Notes under the pieces: model-generated
The model's input: only the letters and a program-made list of their open reading frames with translations
What the model was told of the DNA's origin: nothing
The model's database searches: none
Made by a program: the position numbers and the translations under genes
Part shown: piece after piece, positions 49,305-56,889 of the stretch
Layout: every line of letters begins with the position of its first letter
Position numbering within the stretch: the first letter of the stretch is position 1
Virus record (IMG/VR): IMGVR_UViG_3300042539_000900
Coordinates: 1-62,475 of that record
Origin: a virus
DNA length: 62,475 bases
Strand: one strand, 5' to 3'

Positions 49305-50027
49305 ATGAATATATTTTTATTTGACGTAGATGGAACACTAACTCCAAGCAGAAGAAAAATAAACTCTATGTTTAGAGATTTCTTTTTAGATTTTTGCAAT
49401 ACTAACTACGTATGCTTAGTAACTGGTTCTGACTATTCTAAAACCCTAGAGCAATTAGATGCAGAAATACTTGATAAAGTAGAGTACGTATTTAATTGTT
49501 CTGGTAATGATGTCCGTAAAAAAGATAAAAACATATATACAAACTCTTGGACTATCTCGCAAGAAGCGCAAAATTGGTTAGAACAAGAGTTAGCTAAAAG
49601 TAGCTTTAGTATAAGATCAGGTAATCATTTAGAAACAAGACCGGGATCACTTAATTTTAGCGTTGTTGGACGTAATGCAAATGAGTTTCAACGACTAGAG
49701 TATGTTAAGTATGACGAAGTTGCTAAAGAGCGAGAAGATATTTCTAATAGATTTAACAATCTATTTCCTGACTTATACGCTTGTATAGGTGGCGAAACCG
49801 GAATTGATATTTTTGAAAAAGGCAATGATAAAAGCCAGATAGTAAAATACTTTTCTAAACAAGATAAGTTGTATTTTTTTGGTGATAAAATGAATCCTGG
49901 AGGCAATGATTATCCTTTAGGAAAAGTAATAACAGAATCTAAATTAGGTGATGTTTTTGCAGTTAACGACTGGAAACATACTTATAAAATTCTAAACATT
50001 CTTAGTAACGTAGTGAAAGTAATATAA
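49305..50027 (+). CDS. Phosphomannomutase, eukaryotic-type HAD family (PMM-like)
   Basis: 240 residues. The HAD nucleophile FLFDVDGTLTPSRR is followed by the PMM-specific ETRPGSLNFSVVGR (eukaryotic PMM: R-x-G-M-L-N-x-S-P-I-G-R) and FFGDKMNPGGNDYPLG (PMM: F-G-D-K-T-x-P-G-G-N-D-Y). The eukaryotic and algal PMM2 family converts mannose-6-P to mannose-1-P. This is not the bacterial ManB/AlgC fold. It precedes a nucleotide-sugar dehydrogenase by one base overlap, so mannose activation is likely. No strong Shine-Dalgarno precedes the ATG. Confidence 0.88.
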   Translation: MNIFLFDVDGTLTPSRRKINSMFRDFFLDFCNTNYVCLVTGSDYSKTLEQLDAEILDKVEYVFNCSGNDVRKKDKNIYTNSWTISQEAQNWLEQELAKSSFSIRSGNHLETRPGSLNFSVVGRNANEFQRLEYVKYDEVAKEREDISNRFNNLFPDLYACIGGETGIDIFEKGNDKSQIVKYFSKQDKLYFFGDKMNPGGNDYPLGKVITESKLGDVFAVNDWKHTYKILNILSNVVKVI

Positions 50028-50788
50028 TGAGTAGTATAATACTTGCAGGATTTGGCTTTGTAGGAAAAGCCTATCATAATGCTTTTAAAAATCATCACAA
50101 TATTAGTGTAGTAGATCCTAAACTAGACTCCCACACGGTTAAGGATTTTTTAGATTATGAAGGGATTATAGTGTGTGTTCCAACTCCTCAATCAGATGAT
50201 GGAAGTTGTGATATGTCTTACGTATTTTCAGTTATAAAACAAGTACCTGAAGATATGCCTATTATGATAAAAAGTACTATTAGTTTAGAAGGTTGGGAAG
50301 AGCTATCTATTAGATTTCCAAATCATGCTATCACATTTAGTCCTGAGTTCTTAAGAGCTGCCACAGCTAATGAAGATGTGTTAGCTACTAAAAACATAAT
50401 TGTAGCTGGCGGTAACGTAGACTTCTGGAAAAGAGTTTATAGCGCTGTTTTTCATAAAGCTTCAATTTATGAAACTTCAGTAGAAGAGGCAATACTAATT
50501 AAGTATTTTAGAAATTCTTTTCTAGCTACTAAGGTGTCTTACTTTAATCAAGTATTTGATTTTTGTAATGAACTTGGAGCTGATTTTAGTAAAGTAAGAC
50601 TTGGAATTGCTTTAGACGATAGAATTGGTGATAGCCATACTTACGTGTCTTCATCTGACAGAGGTTTTGGTGGGTATTGTTTTCCAAAAGATACTGCCGC
50701 AATTCTATCAACGTCTGAATTATTTAATGTAGATTTAAGTGTGATTGAAGCCGCAGTAGAGTATAATAATAGGATAAGAAATGACTAA
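50027..50788 (+). CDS. Short nucleotide-sugar dehydrogenase (UDP-Glc/GDP-Man dehydrogenase-like)
   Basis: 253 residues against about 390-450 for full Ugd/AlgD. It has the N-terminal NAD domain (ILAGFGFVGKAYHNAF, VCVPTPQSDDGSCD), KSTIS, SPEFLRAA and the catalytic Cys segment GFGGYCFPKDTAA. It stops after NNRIRND, so the C-terminal nucleotide-binding domain is absent. Either a reduced variant or one acting with another protein. Product could be a uronic acid. It couples PMM with a glycosyltransferase that starts inside its last codons. Confidence 0.85.
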   Translation: MSSIILAGFGFVGKAYHNAFKNHHNISVVDPKLDSHTVKDFLDYEGIIVCVPTPQSDDGSCDMSYVFSVIKQVPEDMPIMIKSTISLEGWEELSIRFPNHAITFSPEFLRAATANEDVLATKNIIVAGGNVDFWKRVYSAVFHKASIYETSVEEAILIKYFRNSFLATKVSYFNQVFDFCNELGADFSKVRLGIALDDRIGDSHTYVSSSDRGFGGYCFPKDTAAILSTSELFNVDLSVIEAAVEYNNRIRND

Positions 50789-51575
50789 TCATGTGTTTGT
50801 TCTTAGCTATTGCGGTGCTCAAGAATTTTTTGACTCTATAGATATATCTAAGTTTTCTAATACTAAGTTTTACTTTATAGACAATGGACAACAGCACTAT
50901 TCTACTAATGACCTTGAATGTTTTATATACACTACATCTAAAAATTTAGGTTGTGCTGGTGGCTGGAATTTGATATGTGATATAGCTTTTGATAGTCTTA
51001 ACCTAGAAAAAATCATAATAACTCAAGATGATGCTACCTTTACGGAAGAACAGTTAGAAGATGCACTAGCCGAAACAAATTCTAATTGTTTAACGGGAGT
51101 ATATCAACCATATTTTGAGTTTAGCTGTTTTGCGCTACACAAAGATATATGGAAAACTGTTGGAAGATTTGATGAAAACTTTATATATGTATATAGTGAA
51201 GATGCAGATTATAAACAACGTTGTATATTAAGTAACATAATAGTAAGTTCACTTATGATTCCATCTAAAGATTCTAATAAAAGCTTAACTATTGCAAAAA
51301 ACCCTGATATGAATAGAATCTTATATAACAGAGAGTATTTAAGATTTAAATGGGGGGATAGTATTCATCCTTCTCAACACGCCAGGAATGATATGCAAGC
51401 TCCTTTTGAGTACAAGCTACCATTTAAAGATCGTAGTATAGACTATATACCTATAAGTCCAAGAATACGTAAAATTTATTATGCAAATACTCCTAGCGAA
51501 TTGATTTCTCAGTTTCCAAGTGAAGAAGAGTATGTTATATTTAATAGAAAGATAATAGAAAATGCAATTACTTAA
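50781..51575 (+). CDS. Glycosyltransferase family 2
   Basis: 264 residues. VFVLSYCGAQEFFDSIDIS, then SKNLGCAGGWNLICDIAF (family: N-x-G-x-A-G-G-x-N), IITQDDATFTEEQLED (D-D for D-x-D), GRFDENFIYVYSEDADYKQR and RFKWG are standard GT2 landmarks. It overlaps the dehydrogenase end by 8 bases. With PMM and the dehydrogenase it forms a compact sugar-activation and transfer cassette. Confidence 0.88.
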   Translation: MTNHVFVLSYCGAQEFFDSIDISKFSNTKFYFIDNGQQHYSTNDLECFIYTTSKNLGCAGGWNLICDIAFDSLNLEKIIITQDDATFTEEQLEDALAETNSNCLTGVYQPYFEFSCFALHKDIWKTVGRFDENFIYVYSEDADYKQRCILSNIIVSSLMIPSKDSNKSLTIAKNPDMNRILYNREYLRFKWGDSIHPSQHARNDMQAPFEYKLPFKDRSIDYIPISPRIRKIYYANTPSELISQFPSEEEYVIFNRKIIENAIT

Positions 51576-51903
51576 TGAACTGCCTAGAGAAGTACCTGTA
51601 AACGAGCTACAAGGTAGAAAATTTTTTAGAGACTTAATCAAGTGGTTTCCAGAAATAAGTTTATCAGACGATACTCCGCACGAAGATCAATATTGGGCTG
51701 CTTATACTATTGTTACTCCTAAGCTAGTTGATACAAATAACTTAAGTGATGAAAGTATTACTGTTAGTAGCTTTAGTGATAAAGACAAGCACTATATGGT
51801 ATTATCTTTTAAAGATCAAGACTCAAATAATACAGATTTACCTATAAAATCTAGAACACTATTACAAAACATATTACAGCAATTAAGAGTGGAAAATGAA
51901 TAA
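51562..51903 (+). CDS. Hypothetical protein
   Basis: 113 residues, not recognised. N-terminal helix NELPREVPVNELQGRKFFRD, acidic middle, and a last helix RTLLQNILQQLRVENE. It is coupled to the glycosyltransferase (14-base overlap) and to the next gene (8-base overlap). In T4-like phages small acidic proteins here can bind RNA polymerase, but no motif supports that. Confidence 0.68.
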   Translation: MQLLNELPREVPVNELQGRKFFRDLIKWFPEISLSDDTPHEDQYWAAYTIVTPKLVDTNNLSDESITVSSFSDKDKHYMVLSFKDQDSNNTDLPIKSRTLLQNILQQLRVENE

Positions 51904-52165
51904 TAAAAAAGAAAAAGAGCCAAAACAAATTACGGCAATTGATCCTGAAGATGTATCAAAAACAATTGACACAATAGTAAGCCTTATGGAAAGTATGGAT
52001 GCTTCTAGAGAGTTAATTACCACAAAAATTAAACATCTTAGTGATACCTACGGCTTAAATAAGTCAGATGTTCGCACAGCTGCAACTATTTTAAAGAAGC
52101 AGAATGCAGACGAATTAGACGAAAAAACTAAGCGAGTTCAGGAGATTATTGATCTATGCCTATAG
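51896..52165 (+). CDS. Small helical DNA-binding-like protein (DsbA-type candidate)
   Basis: 89 residues. The N-terminus is polar and lysine-rich; the rest is helical (ITTKIKHLSDTYGLNKSDVR, then ILKKQNADELDEKTKRVQEI). Size and helical plan resemble the small DNA-binding transcription modulator DsbA of T4-like phages, but identity cannot be claimed. It ends in TAG. It overlaps both neighbours by 8-10 bases. Confidence 0.55.
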   Translation: MNNKKEKEPKQITAIDPEDVSKTIDTIVSLMESMDASRELITTKIKHLSDTYGLNKSDVRTAATILKKQNADELDEKTKRVQEIIDLCL

Positions 52166-52599
52166 TTTTGTTTACTGGTGGTTTTGACCCTATTCACTCT
52201 GGACATATTAATGCAATGGAGCAAGCTAGTAATCTTGGTAAACTTATAGTAGCTCCTAACTCTGATGAATGGCTATCTAAAAAGAAAGGATCTTTTTTCC
52301 AGCCTTTAGAAGAGCGAGTAAACATTATTAGAAGTATTAAATATGTACATGATGTATTAACTAATTGGGATGATTCAAATGGAACAGCTTGCGGGGCAAT
52401 TACTAAATTTCACGAGCTATATGAGCGCTCGGACGATCTTTTACTATTCGCAAATGGAGGCGATCGCACTCCTGACAATGTTAGTAATTTCGAAATAGAA
52501 CATTGTATAGCTTTAGGTATCATGCCTATATTCAATGTTGGCGGAGCTAAGACACAAAGTAGTTCTACATTTCTTAATGATTGGATGAATAAAAAGTAA
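52156..52599 (+). CDS. Cytidylyltransferase-fold enzyme (HldE C-terminal half, HldC-like)
   Basis: 147 residues. LFTGGFDPIHSGHINAMEQA holds the H-x-G-H nucleotidyltransferase motif, with LGKLIVAPNSDEWLSKKKG and PLEERVNIIRSIKYVHDVLT after it, as in HldE adenylyltransferase domains (V-A-V-N-S-D...K-G...R-P...R). The usual product is ADP-heptose. It lies 24 kb from the HldA-like kinase. A GC-rich 5'-cgatcg segment is seen in the C-terminal half. Other sugar-1-P nucleotidyl transfers (e.g. glycerol-P) are possible. Confidence 0.82.
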   Translation: MPIVLFTGGFDPIHSGHINAMEQASNLGKLIVAPNSDEWLSKKKGSFFQPLEERVNIIRSIKYVHDVLTNWDDSNGTACGAITKFHELYERSDDLLLFANGGDRTPDNVSNFEIEHCIALGIMPIFNVGGAKTQSSSTFLNDWMNKK

Positions 52600-52607
52600 T
52601 ATGACTA

Positions 52608-52636
52608 TTGCGTATTCTTATTATATATGATAATAT
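52608..52636 (+). promoter_or_regulatory. Promoter for the SprT-like gene
   Basis: TTGCGT (52608-52613), 17-base spacer, TAATAT (52631-52636) with TGA before the -10. TSS would fall just before a hairpin at 52645. Confidence 0.6.
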
Positions 52637-52644
52637 TTAATATA

Positions 52645-52673
52645 ACCCAAAGCTACTTAGTTAGTCTTTGGGT
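52645..52673 (+). terminator. Leader hairpin/terminator before the SprT-like gene
   Basis: ACCCAAAG (52645-52652) with CTTTGGGT (52666-52673), 13-base loop, followed by ATATTTATTCT. It can end readthrough from upstream or attenuate the transcript from the promoter at 52608. Confidence 0.55.
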
Positions 52674-52696
52674 ATATTTATTCTATAGGACGTGTG

Positions 52697-53251
52697 ATGA
52701 ACTCTAAAGAAAAAAATAGAACAGAAGTTCTTGCTTATAAATGGGTAAGCGCCTGTGAAGACGTAATTACTAGTTGGGCTGATTGCAAAGATTTTTCTCT
52801 TCATCACTGCGTATTAGATTGGTCTCCTAGACGACGAAGCAGTAGAGGTGGCTGGTATTCTAGCGGTCCTGGTATTAATATAGCTATGAACATTGCTACT
52901 AAGCCTAAAACTAATATTTATCGTATGTATGAATATCCTAGTTTTGATGAATCCCCTATTATTGGCGGATTTTATGCTGAAGATCCTGATCTTGTACTAG
53001 GTATGACTGTTTGCCATGAAATGGCACATGCGGTGCAGTTCTATAGAGTAGCAGCTTTAGGCCACCAACGAGGTAAGCCTCATGGACCTGACTTTAAAAC
53101 TCCGTATGCTAATATTAGAGCTGCTATTTTTAATAAGCTACTTCCCAATCAAGTTACGGCTAAAAAGCAATATGAAGAGTTATTAAAAGATACAATCAAG
53201 CCTTATAAGATGGCTTCTACAAAAGAACTTAATCACTTGTTTGGAATTTAA
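52697..53251 (+). CDS. SprT-like zinc metalloprotease
   Basis: 184 residues from ATG 52697 (AGGA 6 bases before); the GTG one codon earlier is less likely. The zinc site is MTVCHEMAHAVQFY (H-E-x-x-H) and the third ligand is in GKPHGPDFK (H-G-x-x-F-K/W). These are SprT/Spartan signatures. Spartan digests DNA-protein crosslinks. A phage copy may clear crosslinks or modify a capsid. A separate promoter lies upstream. Confidence 0.85.
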   Translation: MNSKEKNRTEVLAYKWVSACEDVITSWADCKDFSLHHCVLDWSPRRRSSRGGWYSSGPGINIAMNIATKPKTNIYRMYEYPSFDESPIIGGFYAEDPDLVLGMTVCHEMAHAVQFYRVAALGHQRGKPHGPDFKTPYANIRAAIFNKLLPNQVTAKKQYEELLKDTIKPYKMASTKELNHLFGI

Positions 53252-53256
53252 TTTAT

Positions 53257-53499
53257 ATGACAAATAGTTTTGGACTTATGGGTGTAAGCCTAGTTGTACT
53301 ACATATTCTAGGTTATACTGATACTACAGGGCTAGTAATAGGTGGATCTATTATTTTGCTTGACTTATACTTAACTAGATTGTATTATAGAGATATACAC
53401 AACATCAAAACACTTTTGATTTCGCTATTGCAATATCTAGAAGCTGATGATTACATTGAAGAATATGAAGAAGAGGAAGAGGATTCTCGTGGATTATAA
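53257..53499 (+). CDS. Small membrane protein
   Basis: 80 residues. Residues 5-35 form two hydrophobic helices (LMGVSLVVLHILGY, GLVIGGSIILLDLYL) and the C-terminal 25 are a coiled acidic stretch (EEYEEEEEDSRGL). Not recognised. Its stop overlaps the ligase start region by 11 bases. Confidence 0.65.
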   Translation: MTNSFGLMGVSLVVLHILGYTDTTGLVIGGSIILLDLYLTRLYYRDIHNIKTLLISLLQYLEADDYIEEYEEEEEDSRGL

Positions 53500-55198
53500 A
53501 TCATTAAAAACTATTGTTCTACATCACGATAAACTTTACTATGACGCAGGCAAGCCTGTTTTATCTGATGCAGAATATGATGGTTTGTATGACCAATTAG
53601 TAGAAATGGAAAAGCTGCAGGGATGGAAAGATCCTGACAGCCCTACTATACGTATTGCTTCTAGTGCAGGTAAAATTAAGCATCCTCACAAACTTTATTC
53701 ACTTAAGAAAGTGTATGATAAGCTAGATATTGATAGCGAGTTTATTGTTGTAACTCCTAAGTTAGACGGAGTTAATCTATCTATTACTTATGCTAATAAT
53801 AGTTTAGCTAATATGCTAACACGAGGTGATGGTGAATATGGCGAGAATGTCATTCACTTATCTAAAGTTATCAAAGGTATTCCGGCTAGTGTAACTGAGA
53901 ATGTTACTTTTGTAGGCGAAGTTGTAACTGATAATGAAGATGTAGATAATTTCCGTAACTATGTTGCGGGAGCTCTCGGGCTTAAGAGTGCTAAAGATGC
54001 TCAAGATAGAAATCTACGATTCATTGTTCACGACGTGTATGGAGTTGAAAAAGACTATTTAGATAGAATTGCACTTGCTCGTTCTATGGGCTTTGCAACT
54101 GTAACAGATAGTGATTATACACAATATCCTCAAGATGGTATTGTGTATCGTGTTAACTCTTATCAAAAAGAAGTTAACATGGGTCACACTTCTAAGCATC
54201 CTAGATTTGCCGTAGCTTTAAAACAAAAAGAGCATTTTACCGCTGCAACTAATCTTAAAGATATTGCTTGGACTGCTGGTCGTAGTGGCGTTGTTACTCC
54301 TGTGGGTATTGTAGATCCTGTTGTGCTAGACGGTGCAACAGTATCTCGTGTTATTCTGCACAATTTAGATTTCGTTCTGGAGAACGATTTGCGGCCTGGG
54401 GACTCTATTCTCATTGAGCGTAGAATCACTCCTCAGTTTGTTAGAGTGTTGAAACATTCTAACTACGAACCGTTTAGTATTCAAGATGCCGAAAGAAGTG
54501 TAGGTTCTAAACTAAAGCGTATTGGCCCTAAGATTTATATGGATAAACAAGATGGCAAGCGTTTAGTAGAACACTTTGTCAAAACTATGGGCATTAAAGG
54601 ATTGGGTCCGGCTTCTATTGAAAAACTAGATATTTCTCACCCTTCTGAACTTTACGATAAAGTTTATTGGGATGTGCTAGGTAGAAACGGGGAAAAGGTT
54701 AGAGACGAAGTCTCTAGACCAAAAGATTATCCTACAGTTTTAGCAGCACTAGGTATTCCTGGTGTTGGTAAGTCTACAGCTTTACTTATCACTAAACATC
54801 TTCCTAAATTCGATCAACTACATAAGATTGCTCAAACACCAATCAAAGGTATTGGACCTACTACTGTAGAAAATATTCTTAGCTGGCTTGAAGTTAATGA
54901 AGATTGGGTACAGAAACTGCCTTATGACTTAGAGACTGACACTGACACCTATAAGTCTGAGGATTTAGCAGATTATAAAAAAATCTGTATCACCGGCAAG
55001 TTAGATATGACTAAAGCTCAGCTTGCTGAACATCTTCAAAAATTTGGTTTCGAAGTGACAGACTCACTAACTAAAGATTGTTATGCCCTAATCACAGCTG
55101 GAGAAGAATCTATAAAAACAAAACAAGCGACAAAGCACGGTATTCCGATTTTTAACTATTGGAATAATCGTTCTTTGATCCTGAAGGGTATGTTCTAA
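53489..55198 (+). CDS. ligA: NAD-dependent DNA ligase, LigA-like, lacking the zinc finger
   Basis: 569 residues from GTG 53489 (AAGAGG 6 bases before); the longer ATG starts at 53447 and 53465 have no ribosome site. Domain Ia (DAEYDGLYDQLVEM), the adenylation motif K-L-D-G in VVTPKLDGVNLSIT, OB fold, helix-hairpin-helix segments (MGIKGLGPASIEKL, GIPGVGKSTALLI) and a C-terminal BRCT domain (CITGKLDMTKAQL) are present. The four-Cys zinc finger expected between OB and HhH is missing. Bacterial-type ligase is shorter than E. coli LigA (671). Confidence 0.92.
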   Translation: MDYKSLKTIVLHHDKLYYDAGKPVLSDAEYDGLYDQLVEMEKLQGWKDPDSPTIRIASSAGKIKHPHKLYSLKKVYDKLDIDSEFIVVTPKLDGVNLSITYANNSLANMLTRGDGEYGENVIHLSKVIKGIPASVTENVTFVGEVVTDNEDVDNFRNYVAGALGLKSAKDAQDRNLRFIVHDVYGVEKDYLDRIALARSMGFATVTDSDYTQYPQDGIVYRVNSYQKEVNMGHTSKHPRFAVALKQKEHFTAATNLKDIAWTAGRSGVVTPVGIVDPVVLDGATVSRVILHNLDFVLENDLRPGDSILIERRITPQFVRVLKHSNYEPFSIQDAERSVGSKLKRIGPKIYMDKQDGKRLVEHFVKTMGIKGLGPASIEKLDISHPSELYDKVYWDVLGRNGEKVRDEVSRPKDYPTVLAALGIPGVGKSTALLITKHLPKFDQLHKIAQTPIKGIGPTTVENILSWLEVNEDWVQKLPYDLETDTDTYKSEDLADYKKICITGKLDMTKAQLAEHLQKFGFEVTDSLTKDCYALITAGEESIKTKQATKHGIPIFNYWNNRSLILKGMF

Positions 55199-55465
55199 AT
55201 GACAGTAATAAATTTTCAAGAATATTTTGAAAAGCGTACAGCAGCAGTAGTAAAAGACAATGTTACTCAACGAATTCTAGAAGCATTTACAGATAGTTAT
55301 ATGTATAATCTAGTAGCTCACGATGTAAACATAAATAATGAGGATATTGCTTTTGATATTGCAACTATTCAGTTTTTAATGAGAGGTATGGCTCATCGCT
55401 CTCAAGGAGAATCTCACCCTAGCCAAATTCTTTTAGACAAGCTAAAGCATAGCGTTGTAGGATGA
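55199..55465 (+). CDS. Hypothetical protein
   Basis: 88 residues, helical, polar; starts TVINFQEYFEKRTAAVV and ends LDKLKHSVVG. Not recognised. Immediately after the ligase stop, so it is probably co-translated. The plan is like small accessory proteins of DNA replication units, but no motif supports that. Confidence 0.65.
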   Translation: MTVINFQEYFEKRTAAVVKDNVTQRILEAFTDSYMYNLVAHDVNINNEDIAFDIATIQFLMRGMAHRSQGESHPSQILLDKLKHSVVG

Positions 55466-55471
55466 AAATGT

Positions 55472-55717
55472 ATGTTAATAAAAATAACTTGTGGTACTCA
55501 AGAGGTTGCTAGCACAGTAGAAGCTTACTCAGAACAAGGCTTTGTACTAGAAAAGAAAACTAGTTTAGGGTTTGAAACTGATCTATGGTTTACTTGCCCT
55601 GATAGCTATAGCGGCTATCAAGCTATTTCAGACTATGGTGCACAAGGCTTTTTAGAATTTAGAGATGGTACGCTATCTCCTCTGTACGTAAGGCGATCTC
55701 ACAACTTTGATGACTAA
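55472..55717 (+). CDS. Hypothetical protein
   Basis: 81 residues, alpha/beta (CGTQEVASTVEAYSEQGFVL, YSGYQAISDYGAQGFLEF). Not recognised. Ends with a basic-aromatic tail. AGGA lies about 9 bases before ATG. Likely the last gene of the ligase unit before a promoter at 55741. Confidence 0.62.
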   Translation: MLIKITCGTQEVASTVEAYSEQGFVLEKKTSLGFETDLWFTCPDSYSGYQAISDYGAQGFLEFRDGTLSPLYVRRSHNFDD

Positions 55718-55740
55718 CTTTTTATTTTTGAAAATTATAC

Positions 55741-55769
55741 TTGCACACTGCTCAAACATGGGTTAATAT
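55741..55769 (+). promoter_or_regulatory. Promoter for the HTH gene 55798
   Basis: TTGCAC (55741-55746), 17-base spacer, TAATAT (55764-55769). GAGGG precedes the ATG at 55798. Confidence 0.6.
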
Positions 55770-55797
55770 ATAAATATGTTTTAACGAGGGTACATAA

Positions 55798-56121
55798 ATG
55801 ACAGCCGCACAACAAAATTACACAGAAGAACAAACAGAACAACTACTTGAGCTATATCACAAACTAGGAACAGACAAAATTGAGGATATTGCAGATCAAC
55901 TTGGCAAGCCGGTTAGATCTGTCCGCTCTAAGCTAGTTAGAGAGGGCGTATACGTCCCACCTCAAAAGCTTCCAGATCGCAAGAATGGGCCTTCCAAAAA
56001 AGAAATGCTTAACACTCTTCAAGAACTTGTAGGATTCGACACTACTGGATTTAACGGTTCAACCAAAGAAGCACTTACAACTCTAATTGTATACTTAAAA
56101 AATACTGATCCCTCTAGCTAA
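55798..56121 (+). CDS. Single-unit HTH protein, paralogue of 31327 gene
   Basis: 107 residues. YTEEQTEQLLELYHKLGTDK, EDIADQLGKPVRSVRSKLVR and the C-terminal block KKEMLNTLQELVGFDTTGFN align with 31327 and with units in 30428. The recognition helix is K-P-V-R-S-V-R-S-K-L-V. A phage-specific DNA-binding regulator is likely. It has its own promoter and is followed at once by a structured RNA and terminator. Confidence 0.8.
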   Translation: MTAAQQNYTEEQTEQLLELYHKLGTDKIEDIADQLGKPVRSVRSKLVREGVYVPPQKLPDRKNGPSKKEMLNTLQELVGFDTTGFNGSTKEALTTLIVYLKNTDPSS

Positions 56122-56306
56122 ATAATATTTTGCGGTGAGGGGCCTGTTAAAGGTAATCAGGTAAACAAGAAAACCTTTTTAGGTGACTAAACTAACCTAG
56201 CACAAAACTAGTTTAGGAGATTTGGTCGCTCTCTGAGCCAAGTCCAACTTGTGCAGTTGGCATGACTAATAAAGGCGTAGCGATTTCTCACTACGCCTTT
56301 ATTTTT
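56122..56306 (+). ncRNA. Structured non-coding RNA candidate ending in a terminator
   Basis: No convincing ORF. Successive stems: CTAAACTA (56187-56194) with TAGTTTAG (56209-56216); CCAACT (56244-56249) with AGTTGG (56255-56260); and a terminator AAAGGCGTAG (56271-56280) with CTACGCCTTT (56291-56300) then ATTTTT. Shorter CCTG/CAGG and GCTC/GAGC hairpins lie upstream. It may be a 3' UTR-derived sRNA of the HTH gene, or an independent RNA. Confidence 0.55.
56271..56306 (+). terminator. Intrinsic terminator
   Basis: 10-bp stem AAAGGCGTAG / CTACGCCTTT with a 10-base loop, then ATTTTTC. It ends the HTH gene/structured RNA transcript. Confidence 0.9.
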
Positions 56307-56309
56307 CTC

Positions 56310-56338
56310 TTGCTGACATACTGTTTATATGCTATATT
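56310..56338 (+). promoter_or_regulatory. Promoter for the SWIM-domain gene and tRNA region
   Basis: TTGCTG (56310-56315), 17-base spacer, TATATT (56333-56338) with TGC before the -10. It begins right after the terminator and precedes the SWIM gene, the membrane gene and the first tRNA genes. Confidence 0.65.
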
Positions 56339-56363
56339 GTTTATAACAAATGAGGAATATAGC

Positions 56364-56600
56364 ATGTATACCATCAAACAGCTTTCTAAAGAACGATTTG
56401 AGATTGCATCTTTCGACGACTATAAAGAGCCTACCGCTATTTACTATATTAATGCAAAACGTTGCTCATGCCCTGCTCGTAACCCTTGCAAGCATCAAAA
56501 GATTGTAAACGCTTTCAAGGAACTTGAACATGGGGCCTGGGGTTTTGAGTTTATTGGGACTGAGGTTCAGCCTTTCTCACTGAGGCTTATGGAGATTTAA
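56364..56600 (+). CDS. Small SWIM-type zinc finger protein
   Basis: 78 residues from ATG 56364 (GAGG 8 bases before). A longer frame from 56262 would run through the terminator and is rejected. The sequence INAKRCSCPARNPCKHQKIV has C-x-C...C-x-H, the SWIM zinc finger pattern, thought to bind DNA or proteins. A short free-standing SWIM protein is uncommon. Function unknown. Confidence 0.75.
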   Translation: MYTIKQLSKERFEIASFDDYKEPTAIYYINAKRCSCPARNPCKHQKIVNAFKELEHGAWGFEFIGTEVQPFSLRLMEI

Positions 56601-56601
56601 T

Positions 56602-56799
56602 TTGACTACCAAAGAATTAGACAGAGTATTGTTTGTAGCCTTCTTGTACGCATTAACTATACTGTTTATTGCTTTAAAACTCACTAGCTTTATAGCTTGG
56701 AACTGGTTGTTAATCTTAAGTCCTATTCTAGTTCCTGCAGCTATAGGTTTCGCAATTAACTTTGTTACAGGCTTTAAAAAAGCGTATAATAGTAAATAA
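56602..56799 (+). CDS. Small two-helix membrane protein, TTG start
   Basis: 65 residues from TTG 56602 with GGAG 7 bases before. Two hydrophobic helices (LFVAFLYALTILFIALKL and LILSPILVPAAIGFAINFVT). It could be a membrane-active or holin-like protein. No family recognised. It directly precedes tRNA-Arg. Confidence 0.65.
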   Translation: MTTKELDRVLFVAFLYALTILFIALKLTSFIAWNWLLILSPILVPAAIGFAINFVTGFKKAYNSK

Positions 56800-56807
56800 C
56801 AGAATTA

Positions 56808-56884
<77 letters not shown>

Positions 56885-56889
56885 ATATT

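Noticed and set aside
56262-56363. N-terminal extension of the SWIM gene from ATG 56262
   Set aside because: That frame runs through an intrinsic terminator and a promoter; ATG 56364 has a good ribosome site.
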